NCBI RefSeq assembly: GCF_021389975.1
Contig: NZ_CP089981.1
Location: 1,568,501 to 1,632,500, forward strand
DNA length: 64,000 nt
Reading direction: 5' to 3'
From: Fulvivirga ulvae
GTDB lineage: Bacteria > Bacteroidota > Bacteroidia > Cytophagales > Cyclobacteriaceae
Below, in pieces: positions 44,732 through 54,446 of this stretch. The position numbers and the translations under genes are program-made. The notes under the pieces were generated by a model, which saw only the letters and a program-made list of their open reading frames with translations, was not told the DNA's origin and ran no database searches. Position 1 is the first letter of the stretch; every line of letters begins with the position of its first letter.

Positions 44732-46960
44732 TTAGTTAATAACTACGAACCTTTGATGGATGTAATCGCCATCACCAACCGTCAAAATAACAATGTATAT
44801 TCCTGGATGAAGCCCCGTAACCGGAATAGATTTTACAGTATTTGCGGGCAGATGAAAGCTGTTAGCCACTTGCTGCCCCAGTATTGAAATAACAGTAGCT
44901 GTACCTGAAATTTTAGAACTAACGTTGATAGATTGTGTATTGGTTCGAATTACAGGATTTGGAAATATATCCAGGTCAAAACGGTTAGTATATCCCGCCA
45001 GAGCATCTGAGTTCCTCAAAATGTGTAATCCACCTTGTCCGGTACCTATGATCAGGCTTGGTTTGTCCTCGTTAAAAAGGTTAGCCACAGCGGGATACAA
45101 TTTACCTCCTAGGTTAAATACGGATGGTTTCTCATGGGGTGACCACACAATTTCTGTTACGCCTTCCTCCGGCTGATCAATATGCTCCAGAAAGTTATCG
45201 TAAATAGTAAGGCTACCACGTTTATCCCCTGCAACCATATCCGGATTACCATCACTATTAAGATCCGCTACGGCAACGCATAGATCCAGTCTGGAAGTGC
45301 TGAAATCAAAGCCGTAAAACGTGTCGTCTTCCTGATTAAATTGAGGTGCATTCCTTTCTCCTGAATTTTTGTAATATTCTAATTTGCCGGTGCTCTTTCC
45401 CACAAGGATATCTACCAAACCATCCCTGCTGATATCATATACTTCAAAATTTTCATCAAATCCTATATTAGGGAATAAAATGTGCGCCTCTTCTTCAAAG
45501 TTAAATTTATCATCTCCCTGGTTAAGAAGGTAATAAATATTTGTGGAGAAGTTATAAAGCTCCGTGCCGCTAAACACAAGATCAACCCGATTGTCTCCGT
45601 TGATATCACGAAGTTTTGGTTTTAAATTAAATATATTGTACAGCGAAAAAAGCAGGTAATCTTCACTTTTCAATTCGAATGCGGGCTCATTGGCGGACCC
45701 GGTATTTTCGTAAAGAAACAAGGTGGAATTAAAACCCGGCGCACTCTGATTGGTATAGCTTGCAAGGATCATATCAAGATCTCCGTCCCCATCATAGTCT
45801 CCGAATGCGGGCGATGCATTTTCTCCAAGATCAATGGTTTGGTGTTGGAGAAAATTGCGTCTCAGCAGGTCAAATTGAGGATTGCTATCGGAGCCCCCAT
45901 TGCTATAGAGCCAACTGGAAGACTGGAAATTTACAGAATTAGAAACATTGCTGGCAACATTCGGAGATACCAGCATATCTCTAACCCCATCAAAGTCAAC
46001 ATCCTCGTAATAGGCCACCGGAAAAAATAACATTGATGCGGGGTTACTGCCATTTGGAAAACTGGAATTTGCGGAATTAAAAGAAGGCGATTCATTTGTT
46101 CCTTCATTTTCCATATAAAAGAGATTGGCACAAGTCTCTTCCGATATTAGCATATCATAATCTTGGTCATTATCATTGTCAAATAATAATATCGACTTAC
46201 CTCCCTGATGCTCTTCCCTGCCACCCGAATTGGCACAATCACTTCCATTAAAGGCAAATTCTCCACATTGACACTCCTGTAAGCCACCCCAGACCTGGGT
46301 TATGCGCTCAAATTGAAGGGAGTCGCAGTTTCCGTCTCTTTCAATACTTAGATTCTTGTGATATTCAACAGTTGAAGAGCCACTTGCCCTAAACATCAAA
46401 ATATCAAGATCCGAGTCTCCATCCAGATCAATAATTGCAGGTATGTCAGAAGAGTTCATCTGCATATTAATGTTTGAGGTAAAACCCCTAGTCTTTAAAA
46501 AATACTGTTCATTTCCTGTATTATCTTTCCCTGTAACATAAGGGCTCCAGGCAAGTGTCCCGCTTTGCGAGGTTTCATTAATGAATATCCGAATACCAAA
46601 TGTATGACTGGTAAAAATGTCTTTTTTGCCATCGCAATTGAAATCCCTCAACAGCATCCAGTTTTTCACTTCTTCAGGGAAATAGAAAGCGTACTCGGGC
46701 GCATAGGAGTAGGTTTTGTCCACATTAAGAAAGGGGTATATTTTATGGGCACTTCTCTCAAATACTACCAAATCCTCATTTCCGTCTCCGTCCAGATCCA
46801 TTGTGCTGTATTGCATACTGTTAAGTCCACCTGTCCAGGGCAGATTTAATATTTCATCACCTTCCTTTACAGATACCGATTGATCTAATGTATAAACAAA
46901 TTGGGCATAGATAGATGCAGGTATGTAAAAGGTGAGCAAAAAAATGCAAAGAAATTTCAT
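44732..46960 (-). CDS. Secreted FG-GAP/VCBS repeat protein with type IX sorting domain
   Basis: 742 residues with a signal peptide (MKFLCIFLLTFYIPASIYAQ). Many FG-GAP units of the D-x-D-x-D-G-x-x-D type occur through residues about 50-600 (DLDGDGNEDLVVFE, DYDGDGDLDMILAS, DINGDNRVDLVFSG), predicting a calcium-binding beta propeller. Residues about 665-742 are a type A C-terminal sorting domain (LDIFPNPV ... GLHPGIYIVIL ... RFVVIN). It is therefore a likely PorU/PorV client released to or tethered on the surface. The function of the propeller is unknown. Confidence 0.92.
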   Translation of the reverse strand: MKFLCIFLLTFYIPASIYAQFVYTLDQSVSVKEGDEILNLPWTGGLNSMQYSTMDLDGDGNEDLVVFERSAHKIYPFLNVDKTYSYAPEYAFYFPEEVKNWMLLRDFNCDGKKDIFTSHTFGIRIFINETSQSGTLAWSPYVTGKDNTGNEQYFLKTRGFTSNINMQMNSSDIPAIIDLDGDSDLDILMFRASGSSTVEYHKNLSIERDGNCDSLQFERITQVWGGLQECQCGEFAFNGSDCANSGGREEHQGGKSILLFDNDNDQDYDMLISEETCANLFYMENEGTNESPSFNSANSSFPNGSNPASMLFFPVAYYEDVDFDGVRDMLVSPNVASNVSNSVNFQSSSWLYSNGGSDSNPQFDLLRRNFLQHQTIDLGENASPAFGDYDGDGDLDMILASYTNQSAPGFNSTLFLYENTGSANEPAFELKSEDYLLFSLYNIFNLKPKLRDINGDNRVDLVFSGTELYNFSTNIYYLLNQGDDKFNFEEEAHILFPNIGFDENFEVYDISRDGLVDILVGKSTGKLEYYKNSGERNAPQFNQEDDTFYGFDFSTSRLDLCVAVADLNSDGNPDMVAGDKRGSLTIYDNFLEHIDQPEEGVTEIVWSPHEKPSVFNLGGKLYPAVANLFNEDKPSLIIGTGQGGLHILRNSDALAGYTNRFDLDIFPNPVIRTNTQSINVSSKISGTATVISILGQQVANSFHLPANTVKSIPVTGLHPGIYIVILTVGDGDYIHQRFVVIN

Positions 46961-47123
46961 AGGACATGATTTTGAACATGTAACTTAACGGAGAATCGCT
47001 TCTACGGGTTCGTACATATAGAGTTTTTCCCTGAATGTACAATTACCCGGTTGCAAATACGGCAATATTTTTTCTATTAACACTACTCTTGTTTATGACA
47101 CACGCTATATTAGCACTTATAAG

Positions 47124-48416
47124 ATGATACTCATGATCGAAACCATTTATAACCACTTTTTAGCAACCAGAAAGGTAAGCACTGATACCCGAAAAATTGA
47201 AGACGGATCTATTTTCTTTGCATTGAAAGGGCCTAATTTCAATGCTAATGAGTTCGCTGAAGAAGCATTGGAAAAAGGTGCCTCGATGGTTGTAATTGAC
47301 GAGGAAAAATACAAAAACGATGAACGGATCATATTAGTTGAAAATGTACTTGAAACACTTCAAAATTTAGCCCGCCACCATAGAGACCGGCTAAATATCC
47401 CTGTTATTGGCCTGACCGGATCAAACGGGAAAACCACTACAAAAGAGTTGATCAATGCCGTTATAAGCAAATCATATCGTGTATTAGCCACAAAAGGCAA
47501 CCTTAATAATCACATAGGTGTCCCGCTCACATTGCTTTCGATCACTGAACAGCATGAGGTTGCTATCATTGAAATGGGGGCAAATCATATTGGGGAAATA
47601 CAGCAACTATGTAGTATTGCCAAACCAACACATGGCCTTATTACCAACATTGGCAAAGCCCATCTTGAAGGGTTTGGAGGTTATGAAGGTGTAATCCGTG
47701 CAAAAAGCGAATTATATCATTATCTGATTAAAACTTCGGGGGTGGTTTGGATCAATTCAAAAAACGACGTGTTGAGCAATATGGCCAAACGCTTCCTCAA
47801 TCCATTATTCTATCCTCAAAAGGGTGATTATTATCACTGTGAATTTATAGATGCTTCACCTTTTGTAGAGCTTAAAGCTGAAAACCGGGAAATCATAAAA
47901 ACCAATATTATTGGGAAGTACAACTTCGAGAATATTGCAGCTGCTCTCTGTATAGGAAAATATTTTAATGTCCCTGAAAAAGAAGCAAATCAGTCCATAA
48001 CAGAATATGTGCCACAGAATAACAGGTCACAAATTGTTAAGAAAGGAAATAATACAATTATCCTTGATGCCTATAATGCCAATCCCAGCTCCATGGCTTC
48101 CGCCCTCGAAAACCTGGCTCAGATGAAGGCTGAACATAAAGTAGCTATACTCGGAGATATGAAAGAATTAGGTCCTGAAAGCATTGCCGAACACGAAAAG
48201 CTAGGTGCCGATCTTTCAGGCAAACATCTTTCCGATGTTTATCTCTGTGGGGATCTTATCCAATCAGCCCAAAAACATGTGCCTCACGCTAAATATTTTA
48301 AAAATAAAGCTGACCTGATAGAGGCCCTAAAAACTCACCGCTTCGATCAGCATGTCATTTTAATTAAAGCTTCCAGAAGCCTTGGTTTAGAAGAGGTAGT
48401 TGAATTTATTCAATAG
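47124..48416 (+). CDS. murF: UDP-N-acetylmuramoyl-tripeptide-D-alanyl-D-alanine ligase
   Basis: 430 residues with the Mur ligase domains: N-terminal VSTDTRKIEDGSIFFALKG, ATP loop LTGSNGKTTTKELI, IEMGANHIGEIQ, and the C-terminal YNANPSSMASAL. It adds D-Ala-D-Ala to the muramyl tripeptide. An ATG at 47133 is an alternative start. It stands alone and diverges from the FG-GAP gene. Confidence 0.96.
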   Translation: MILMIETIYNHFLATRKVSTDTRKIEDGSIFFALKGPNFNANEFAEEALEKGASMVVIDEEKYKNDERIILVENVLETLQNLARHHRDRLNIPVIGLTGSNGKTTTKELINAVISKSYRVLATKGNLNNHIGVPLTLLSITEQHEVAIIEMGANHIGEIQQLCSIAKPTHGLITNIGKAHLEGFGGYEGVIRAKSELYHYLIKTSGVVWINSKNDVLSNMAKRFLNPLFYPQKGDYYHCEFIDASPFVELKAENREIIKTNIIGKYNFENIAAALCIGKYFNVPEKEANQSITEYVPQNNRSQIVKKGNNTIILDAYNANPSSMASALENLAQMKAEHKVAILGDMKELGPESIAEHEKLGADLSGKHLSDVYLCGDLIQSAQKHVPHAKYFKNKADLIEALKTHRFDQHVILIKASRSLGLEEVVEFIQ

Positions 48417-48438
48417 TACTTATTATACCACAACCGGT

Positions 48439-49317
48439 TTAAAGTACATTCAGAAGCTGTTCTTTAATCTTCTCTAGTTCTTCCTTCATAGATACTACAT
48501 GTTTCTGAATATCAGCATCATTAGCTTTTGAACCAATGGTATTGATTTCTCTTCCTATTTCCTGGGATATAAAGCCCAGTTTCTTGCCTAATGAGTTTTT
48601 ATCAGAAAGCACCTCATTGAAATGATTCAGGTGGCTGGCCAGCCTCACTTTCTCTTCCGTTATATCAAGCTTTTCGATATAATAGATGATTTCCTGCTCA
48701 AGCCGGTTTTTATCGAGGCCTTCTTCATCTACAAATTTTGTAAGGTTCCCTTTAATCCGCTCTCTGATTTTCTCTACTCGTTTAGGATCCAGCACTTTAA
48801 CTTCTTCCAGACTTTTGCTTATTGAGTTGATGTAGCCTGAGAATTTTTGCTGAAGTTCGGCTCCTTCTTTTTTCCTGAAAACGTCACAGCTATCAAGTGC
48901 CTGTTCTACCAGGGCTCTCAAGCTTAACCACTCCTGTTCGTCGACCTCTTCATTTTGATCTGTGATCATTACATCAGGTGCACTTAGGGCCAGCTTAAAC
49001 AAGTCCTGGTCAGAAGCTATTACTCTATCTGCAAGTCTCTTTAGCTTGCTGTAATATTGCACAAACAGGTCTTCATTATATCGCTGTTTAAGCTCTGTTT
49101 CTTTTTCATTGACATAATCAATGCTTAACGAAACTTTACCCCGTTGCAATTTATCTGAAACCAGATTTCTTAACTCAATCTCTTTTTCAGAAAAAGCCCT
49201 GGGTAACCGAAAGTTAAGGTCAAGATATTTAGAATTAAGTGTTTTTACTTCGATGTTAATGGTTACCTCATCAGTTGAAAGATGGGATGAACCATAGCCT
49301 GTCATGGATTTTAGCAT
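48439..49317 (-). CDS. YicC/YloC family endoribonuclease
   Basis: 292 residues. N-terminus MLKSMTGYGSS and ... NSKYLDLNFRLPR, with the DUF1732 C-terminus (KLGFISQEIGREINTIGSKAND). YicC homologues have endoribonuclease activity. It converges on murF. Confidence 0.93.
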   Translation of the reverse strand: MLKSMTGYGSSHLSTDEVTINIEVKTLNSKYLDLNFRLPRAFSEKEIELRNLVSDKLQRGKVSLSIDYVNEKETELKQRYNEDLFVQYYSKLKRLADRVIASDQDLFKLALSAPDVMITDQNEEVDEQEWLSLRALVEQALDSCDVFRKKEGAELQQKFSGYINSISKSLEEVKVLDPKRVEKIRERIKGNLTKFVDEEGLDKNRLEQEIIYYIEKLDITEEKVRLASHLNHFNEVLSDKNSLGKKLGFISQEIGREINTIGSKANDADIQKHVVSMKEELEKIKEQLLNVL

Positions 49318-49364
49318 ATATGGCTATATGAGTTTTTAAATAAAGATGAACAAAAATAGCTGAC

Positions 49365-52300
49365 TTAGAAGTCGTATCCTAATGTCAGGTGGGCTCGTGG
49401 ACTGCCAATGTCATAGTTATCAACAGGCCAGGCAACATCCAGTTTAATATAGTAGCCTAAAATTATTGTTCTAAAGCCCGCTCCATAGCTGTAGATCCAG
49501 GGGCTTCTGTAGTTTTTCAACTCAATGATAAAATTACTTTTTTCACGTGCTGCAGGGTCTTCCGGGATAACTTTTGTACTGATAGAATTGTCTTCTCTAA
49601 ATGGAGATTTTCCTGTCCAGGCCGAGCCAATGTCAAAAAACCCAATAAACTGCAGGTTTCTAAAAAAATTAGAGGTAATAGGTCCACTACTCAATGCTCT
49701 GATCAGCGGAACCCGTAGTTCTGCATTGAAGAGCAAGGTATTCCTTCCATACAAGGCTCCATAATCAAAACCCCTCAAATTGGTAGCATACTCAATAAAC
49801 AGGAGATCGCTGTTATCTTTTTCAGCATTCGGTTTCAACGGATTGTTAGTACCTTCGGTGTTCTCATCAAAAAACATCCAATTATCCATGCCCCCTAATA
49901 AATATTGTTTAGGTGATTTGCCAAAGAAAGATCCATAATACAACCTGCCTGCGAGTACAATTTCTTTATATATCTTCTGATAGTGCCTAAAGTCGGCCGA
50001 AAGATTGGTAAAGCTCTTATTCTGATCAGTCAACCCCTCATAATGCTTCAGTCTTACTTTAGCACGACTGCCTTCTATCAGATTCATGCCGTTGATGATG
50101 GAGTTGTCAAAAACCAACTCAACGGTGGCACCCCCATACTGCTCTGAAGATGAGGGACTAAACATCGGTGTAGGAGTACTGCCAACCAATGTGGGTTCGA
50201 GGTTTTCGAATCTTGTGACTGCATAAAAGGGTTTCAGCGCTATGCGTGTTTTAGGATTAAAAGGATAGGCAGCACCAAGCTCAAAAGCATTCTTACTATA
50301 TTTATGCAGCATCTCGGAATCTCTGAAGATCACTTCCCTGTCATACCTGACACTATAGTCGACACGATTCTTTAAATATTGATATTCGGCAAAAATATCT
50401 CCGCTACGCAAATCTACCGTAGCCATTATTCCTCCGGAAAACTTATGATTTTCAAGCATGTCATTCATCTCTGTTTCCATCAGTATGCCAAACCCCCTCA
50501 AAGGATCAATAACCAGCGAAGTCACTAAATGATCTGTGCTGAACCGGGTATCATAAGGAAAAGGACCACTAATTTTATTTCCCTTTCGCAGCTTTCTATA
50601 TTGGGCAAGGAACGAATCTTTCTGTTCCTCTTTCAAGATATCTGTATCGAAAGTGTAATTATCCGTATTGATGACTTCTTCCTGCTCTTTTTGCTCCTCA
50701 ACGTCAAACTGATAATTATCTGTATCTATGAATCCTGCTTCTGTTATAACTGTATCCTGCTTCTGTTCTTCTTTCTCTTCACGGGCCTCGGCCAATCTCT
50801 GTTCTACAATTTCCTTGACCGTAAGTGCCTCCTTCTTTTCCTGGTTTCTCTTTAGCCTGAACGCTTTTGCTTGTAAGACCTGCTGCCGGGTAGTTAATGG
50901 TGTGAATATCTGTTGATCATAATTGAATTCGGGATAGTAATATATGTAATCCTTGCCATGACTATCCATTACAAAGGCAAGTTTTGAACTTCCGAAATCA
51001 ATATCATAGTTTTCTATACTTGAAGAAAAATTAGTCACCTGGGTATAAATTCCGGTCGACAGGTTATATGAAAAAAGATTGGTAATACCTTTTTGATCAC
51101 TGAGATAAAATAACCGCGATGAACTCAAAGCCAGGGGTTTCACATCTCGACTTATTGTATTGGTCACTCTGTGAAGTACATTTTCCGTAGTATCAAGGTT
51201 ATAAAAGAAAAGATTGAAGTTATCCCCTACTGTCTCAAAATCTTTGGTTCTGGTGTTTAATGTATCTGATACCCTGTTAGAGCTGAAAACTACTGTATTC
51301 GAATTTGGGACAAAAGAAGGGTCAAGATCATCATAGACATCATCAGTCAGCCTTTTGACCCTGTCACGGCGAGTGCTCAACAGGTACAGATCATTCTTCC
51401 CATCCACAACCCCACTAATGATCATCAGACGTCCATTATCTGAGAAATCCATGCTTCTGACCTGCTCGAACTTGTCAAGCCGACGGGGAAGCTTACTGTT
51501 AGTAACTGCATCATACAAAGTGAAATAAAGTTGTCCTTTTTTCACAAATACTATCCCCAGCGTATTCTCATCAACCCAGTCTATCAGGGGTATGTTATGA
51601 TCTATTTCCTGATTGATAACCTTATCTCCGGCTGAAAGTACGTCCTTTTCACGACCTGTTGCCAGGTCCCTGATATAAACATGGTATCTTCCCTTATAAT
51701 TATAGGTATAGGAAAGGCGAGTACCATCCGGATTGAGTTTTACATAAGAGTAAACAATGTCTTTTCTATTTTTTTTAATGATCCGGTTCTCTTTTTTAGG
51801 CTCAACGTAATTTTCATTTACCTGCCTGTCAATGTCAGTATAAAAATTCTGCCATTCATACATTACCTGGTCAAAGCTTACACCTAAGGTTATTGCTATG
51901 CTTTTCTCTTCATTGCGAATTATCCGGGTATAGTTGAGGATATTTGAAATGTTGCTTTTGCCATACTTTTCAGCAATGAAATTCCATAAAGATTGTCCTG
52001 CCAACGCAGCCTCATTTCCAGTAAGTTTACCAAACTTCCGGGGATGCCTGGTGTTTACCAGTTCTCTGGCGTAGTCATCCATTTCAATGCTCCAGCCTTT
52101 TGATACGTATAATGACGCACCATTGATAAACCATTCGGGCAGGTTCAGCAATACAGAGCTCTGAAACATATCCTTCAGGCTGCCTCCAAACATCATCTCA
52201 TTGACCATTAAAGAAGATACTTTGTATAGCAATTCCTCCTTCAATGCATCAATATTACCCGGATTAGCTATTTCTATGTGTGACTTTACAAACTGGGTCT

Positions 52301-52646
52301 CGCCTCCGGCACTTACTGCGTGGTCGTTTATGCCAATATTGCTTTGCTGCAGGTCGGAGATAGAATTATATAAAAACAATTTGGTTTTTGAGTAGGGAGG
52401 GTATCCAATAATATCAGTAACACGCTCAAACTCCTCTTCCAGGTATTCTGTTACCTCTTTGGCTATTTTGTCTCCACCTTTGTAGAAGTAAACATCAAAA
52501 TTATCAGAGCTCAGGTACCGCCAGTCAAATTGTTCGTATTGAACGCGGTTTCTCCCAAATTTTTCCATAGCACTTTGGCCCATGGATACATGAGAAAGTA
52601 TGGAGATAGCAATTATTGTGAGTAGAAAATTCTTAATACTTTTCAT
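49365..52646 (-). CDS. Outer-membrane protein: degenerate peptidase-MA domain, TolB-like propeller and Omp85-like barrel
   Basis: 1093 residues with a signal peptide (MKSIKNFLLTIIAISILSHVSMGQ). Residues about 30-270 resemble a peptidase MA gluzincin, but HExxH is replaced by LLYKVSSLMVNEM and the third-ligand segment reads LPEWFINGASLYVSKG. Residues about 290-590 hold PD40/TolB-like propeller units (FVPNSNTVVFSSNRVSD, DNGRLMIISGVVDG). Residues about 600-690 are charged linker. The C-terminal 400 residues form an Omp85/BamA-like beta-barrel ending in ...HLTLGYDF. It starts directly after the stop of the FAD oxidoreductase gene. Function is unknown; a surface assembly role is inference. Confidence 0.82.
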   Translation of the reverse strand: MKSIKNFLLTIIAISILSHVSMGQSAMEKFGRNRVQYEQFDWRYLSSDNFDVYFYKGGDKIAKEVTEYLEEEFERVTDIIGYPPYSKTKLFLYNSISDLQQSNIGINDHAVSAGGETQFVKSHIEIANPGNIDALKEELLYKVSSLMVNEMMFGGSLKDMFQSSVLLNLPEWFINGASLYVSKGWSIEMDDYARELVNTRHPRKFGKLTGNEAALAGQSLWNFIAEKYGKSNISNILNYTRIIRNEEKSIAITLGVSFDQVMYEWQNFYTDIDRQVNENYVEPKKENRIIKKNRKDIVYSYVKLNPDGTRLSYTYNYKGRYHVYIRDLATGREKDVLSAGDKVINQEIDHNIPLIDWVDENTLGIVFVKKGQLYFTLYDAVTNSKLPRRLDKFEQVRSMDFSDNGRLMIISGVVDGKNDLYLLSTRRDRVKRLTDDVYDDLDPSFVPNSNTVVFSSNRVSDTLNTRTKDFETVGDNFNLFFYNLDTTENVLHRVTNTISRDVKPLALSSSRLFYLSDQKGITNLFSYNLSTGIYTQVTNFSSSIENYDIDFGSSKLAFVMDSHGKDYIYYYPEFNYDQQIFTPLTTRQQVLQAKAFRLKRNQEKKEALTVKEIVEQRLAEAREEKEEQKQDTVITEAGFIDTDNYQFDVEEQKEQEEVINTDNYTFDTDILKEEQKDSFLAQYRKLRKGNKISGPFPYDTRFSTDHLVTSLVIDPLRGFGILMETEMNDMLENHKFSGGIMATVDLRSGDIFAEYQYLKNRVDYSVRYDREVIFRDSEMLHKYSKNAFELGAAYPFNPKTRIALKPFYAVTRFENLEPTLVGSTPTPMFSPSSSEQYGGATVELVFDNSIINGMNLIEGSRAKVRLKHYEGLTDQNKSFTNLSADFRHYQKIYKEIVLAGRLYYGSFFGKSPKQYLLGGMDNWMFFDENTEGTNNPLKPNAEKDNSDLLFIEYATNLRGFDYGALYGRNTLLFNAELRVPLIRALSSGPITSNFFRNLQFIGFFDIGSAWTGKSPFREDNSISTKVIPEDPAAREKSNFIIELKNYRSPWIYSYGAGFRTIILGYYIKLDVAWPVDNYDIGSPRAHLTLGYDF

Positions 52647-53726
52647 TTAATTTTCAAGAGAATCGTAATATAACGAAAAATAGCGATTTATATTGACCTC
52701 GGCATAGAGATCTTCTCCATATTCCAGGAACCTCATAAAATGCCTAGAAAAATACGGTGCTAAAGATACACCCTTAGTTCCTAACCCATTAAATACTCCA
52801 ATAGTTTCATATTCCGGATGTAGACCTATAAAAGGCCTCCGGTCTTTTGTCGCCGGCCTTATTCCTGCAACTTGTTCCTCCAGATTATATTCCACCTTTG
52901 CCAATTCGTTCAATCGACGCTCGATCTCATTTCTGGCTTTTACAGTTGGTACAAGCGTAGAATCATTATTATCATAGTTTGAACCTACCCGAAAAAGGCC
53001 GTTTTCTAAGGGTACTACGAAAACTCCCCGGTTAAGGATGTTTTTTAATCTAAAATCTGCTGTAATTCGTAATATTTCTCCCTTAACCGGACTAAAGGGT
53101 AACCATTGAAAGTATCCCTGCTCAGCACTATTTAGCCCATCACAAAAAATTACTCTCTTCGCTCTGATTCCCTGATATAACACAAATTCCTTCTCCAAAA
53201 TAAGTTGGCCGATATCAAACCTGGAAGCATCAAGCAGTTCATGTTTTTTTAAATAGTCTCTGTAAGCTTCCAAGAATACAGGTAAGTCAAGGTAACCTGA
53301 CTGTAAGAGTTCAAGGCCTCCAAACGGATCATTTGCAAACGAATACAGCGACTTGCAATAGATCTCCTTAATGAAAGGGATATACTCAGGACTGGAGCTT
53401 TTCCCCATCCACTCATTTTGCTCTTCCAGTGAAATAAAAGGCCTGTAAACAGGGACTTCTCTTAAGAAGTGCGCCGAGCATATTTGTTCTAATTCTTTAT
53501 AAAAGCTTATCAAATAGGGGAAAAGTAAATCTGCTTTCCAGGTTTTAACCATTTTACGACCGGTAACAGGGTTATACAGGCCGGCGGCTATTTTAGAAGA
53601 CGTATGAGGATTATCTTCATCAATAACTAATATTTTCCTGCCCTCCTTTATGAGTTGGTATGAAAGTGCAGATCCCGCAAGACCTTGCCCCACAATGATA
53701 TAATCAATCTCGCCACTATTATGCAT
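52647..53726 (-). CDS. FAD-dependent oxidoreductase, DAO family
   Basis: 359 residues. The FAD-binding start is DYIIVGQGLAGSALSYQL with the acidic residue in ILVIDED. C-terminal GIRPATKDRRPFIGLH and NGLGTKGVSLAP match glycine/D-amino-acid oxidase-type enzymes. The substrate is unknown. Its stop codon is directly adjacent to the start of the 1093-residue outer-membrane gene, so the two are translationally coupled. It diverges from the MBL gene. Confidence 0.87.
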   Translation of the reverse strand: MHNSGEIDYIIVGQGLAGSALSYQLIKEGRKILVIDEDNPHTSSKIAAGLYNPVTGRKMVKTWKADLLFPYLISFYKELEQICSAHFLREVPVYRPFISLEEQNEWMGKSSSPEYIPFIKEIYCKSLYSFANDPFGGLELLQSGYLDLPVFLEAYRDYLKKHELLDASRFDIGQLILEKEFVLYQGIRAKRVIFCDGLNSAEQGYFQWLPFSPVKGEILRITADFRLKNILNRGVFVVPLENGLFRVGSNYDNNDSTLVPTVKARNEIERRLNELAKVEYNLEEQVAGIRPATKDRRPFIGLHPEYETIGVFNGLGTKGVSLAPYFSRHFMRFLEYGEDLYAEVNINRYFSLYYDSLEN

Positions 53727-53794
53727 TAAAAATCTTTATAAAAATGTATTTTTGTTTCTATTGGACAAATTTGATTAAAGAGAAGCAGAACATA

Positions 53795-54439
53795 ATGATA
53801 TACGTCAAGTCTTTTGTATTTAACCCATTCATGGAAAACACATATGTGCTATATGATGACACGAAAGAGTGTGTGGTGATTGACCCGGGTTGCTATGAGG
53901 AGTATGAAAAGAAAGAACTGAAAGATTTCATCATTGAGAATGGGCTAAAAGTTATAAAACTGTTGAATACTCATTGCCATATAGATCATGTTTTAGGGAA
54001 TCAATATGTTAAGAAGGAATTCAATGTAGATCTATACATACACCAATTGGATGAGCAAACATTAAGGTCTGTAAAAGCATATGCCCCAGCCTATGGCTTC
54101 AATAATTATGATGAAGCCACCGTAGATAAGCACCTGGCAGAGGGTGATGTTGTAGAGTTTGGGGAATCAAAATTGGATGTAGTTTTCGTACCAGGACATG
54201 CCCCCGGACATATAGCGTTTATCAGCAAAGCTGACAAAATATGTATTGGCGGAGATGTGCTGTTTCAGGGTAGCATAGGCCGCACGGATTTGCCTGGCGG
54301 AGACTTTGACACGTTAATCAATAGCATTCATGAAAAAATATTCCCACTTGGCAATGATTTTACGGTTTATTGTGGTCATGGTCCATCAACTAATGTGGGG
54401 ACCGAAAAAAAATCTAATCCTTTCTGTGCTATAGCCTAA
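53795..54439 (+). CDS. MBL-fold metal hydrolase (glyoxalase II-like)
   Basis: 214 residues from the ATG at 53795; a further-upstream start adds 17 residues lacking similarity. Metal ligands are in THCHIDH (His60, His62, Asp64, His65), PGHAPGH, GGDVLF and YCGHGP. Glyoxalase II-like thioesterase or a general hydrolase are both possible. A TATTTTTG box at 53747-53754 may be its -7 element. pssA follows after 7 bases. Confidence 0.9.
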   Translation: MIYVKSFVFNPFMENTYVLYDDTKECVVIDPGCYEEYEKKELKDFIIENGLKVIKLLNTHCHIDHVLGNQYVKKEFNVDLYIHQLDEQTLRSVKAYAPAYGFNNYDEATVDKHLAEGDVVEFGESKLDVVFVPGHAPGHIAFISKADKICIGGDVLFQGSIGRTDLPGGDFDTLINSIHEKIFPLGNDFTVYCGHGPSTNVGTEKKSNPFCAIA

Positions 54440-54446
54440 TCTTGTC

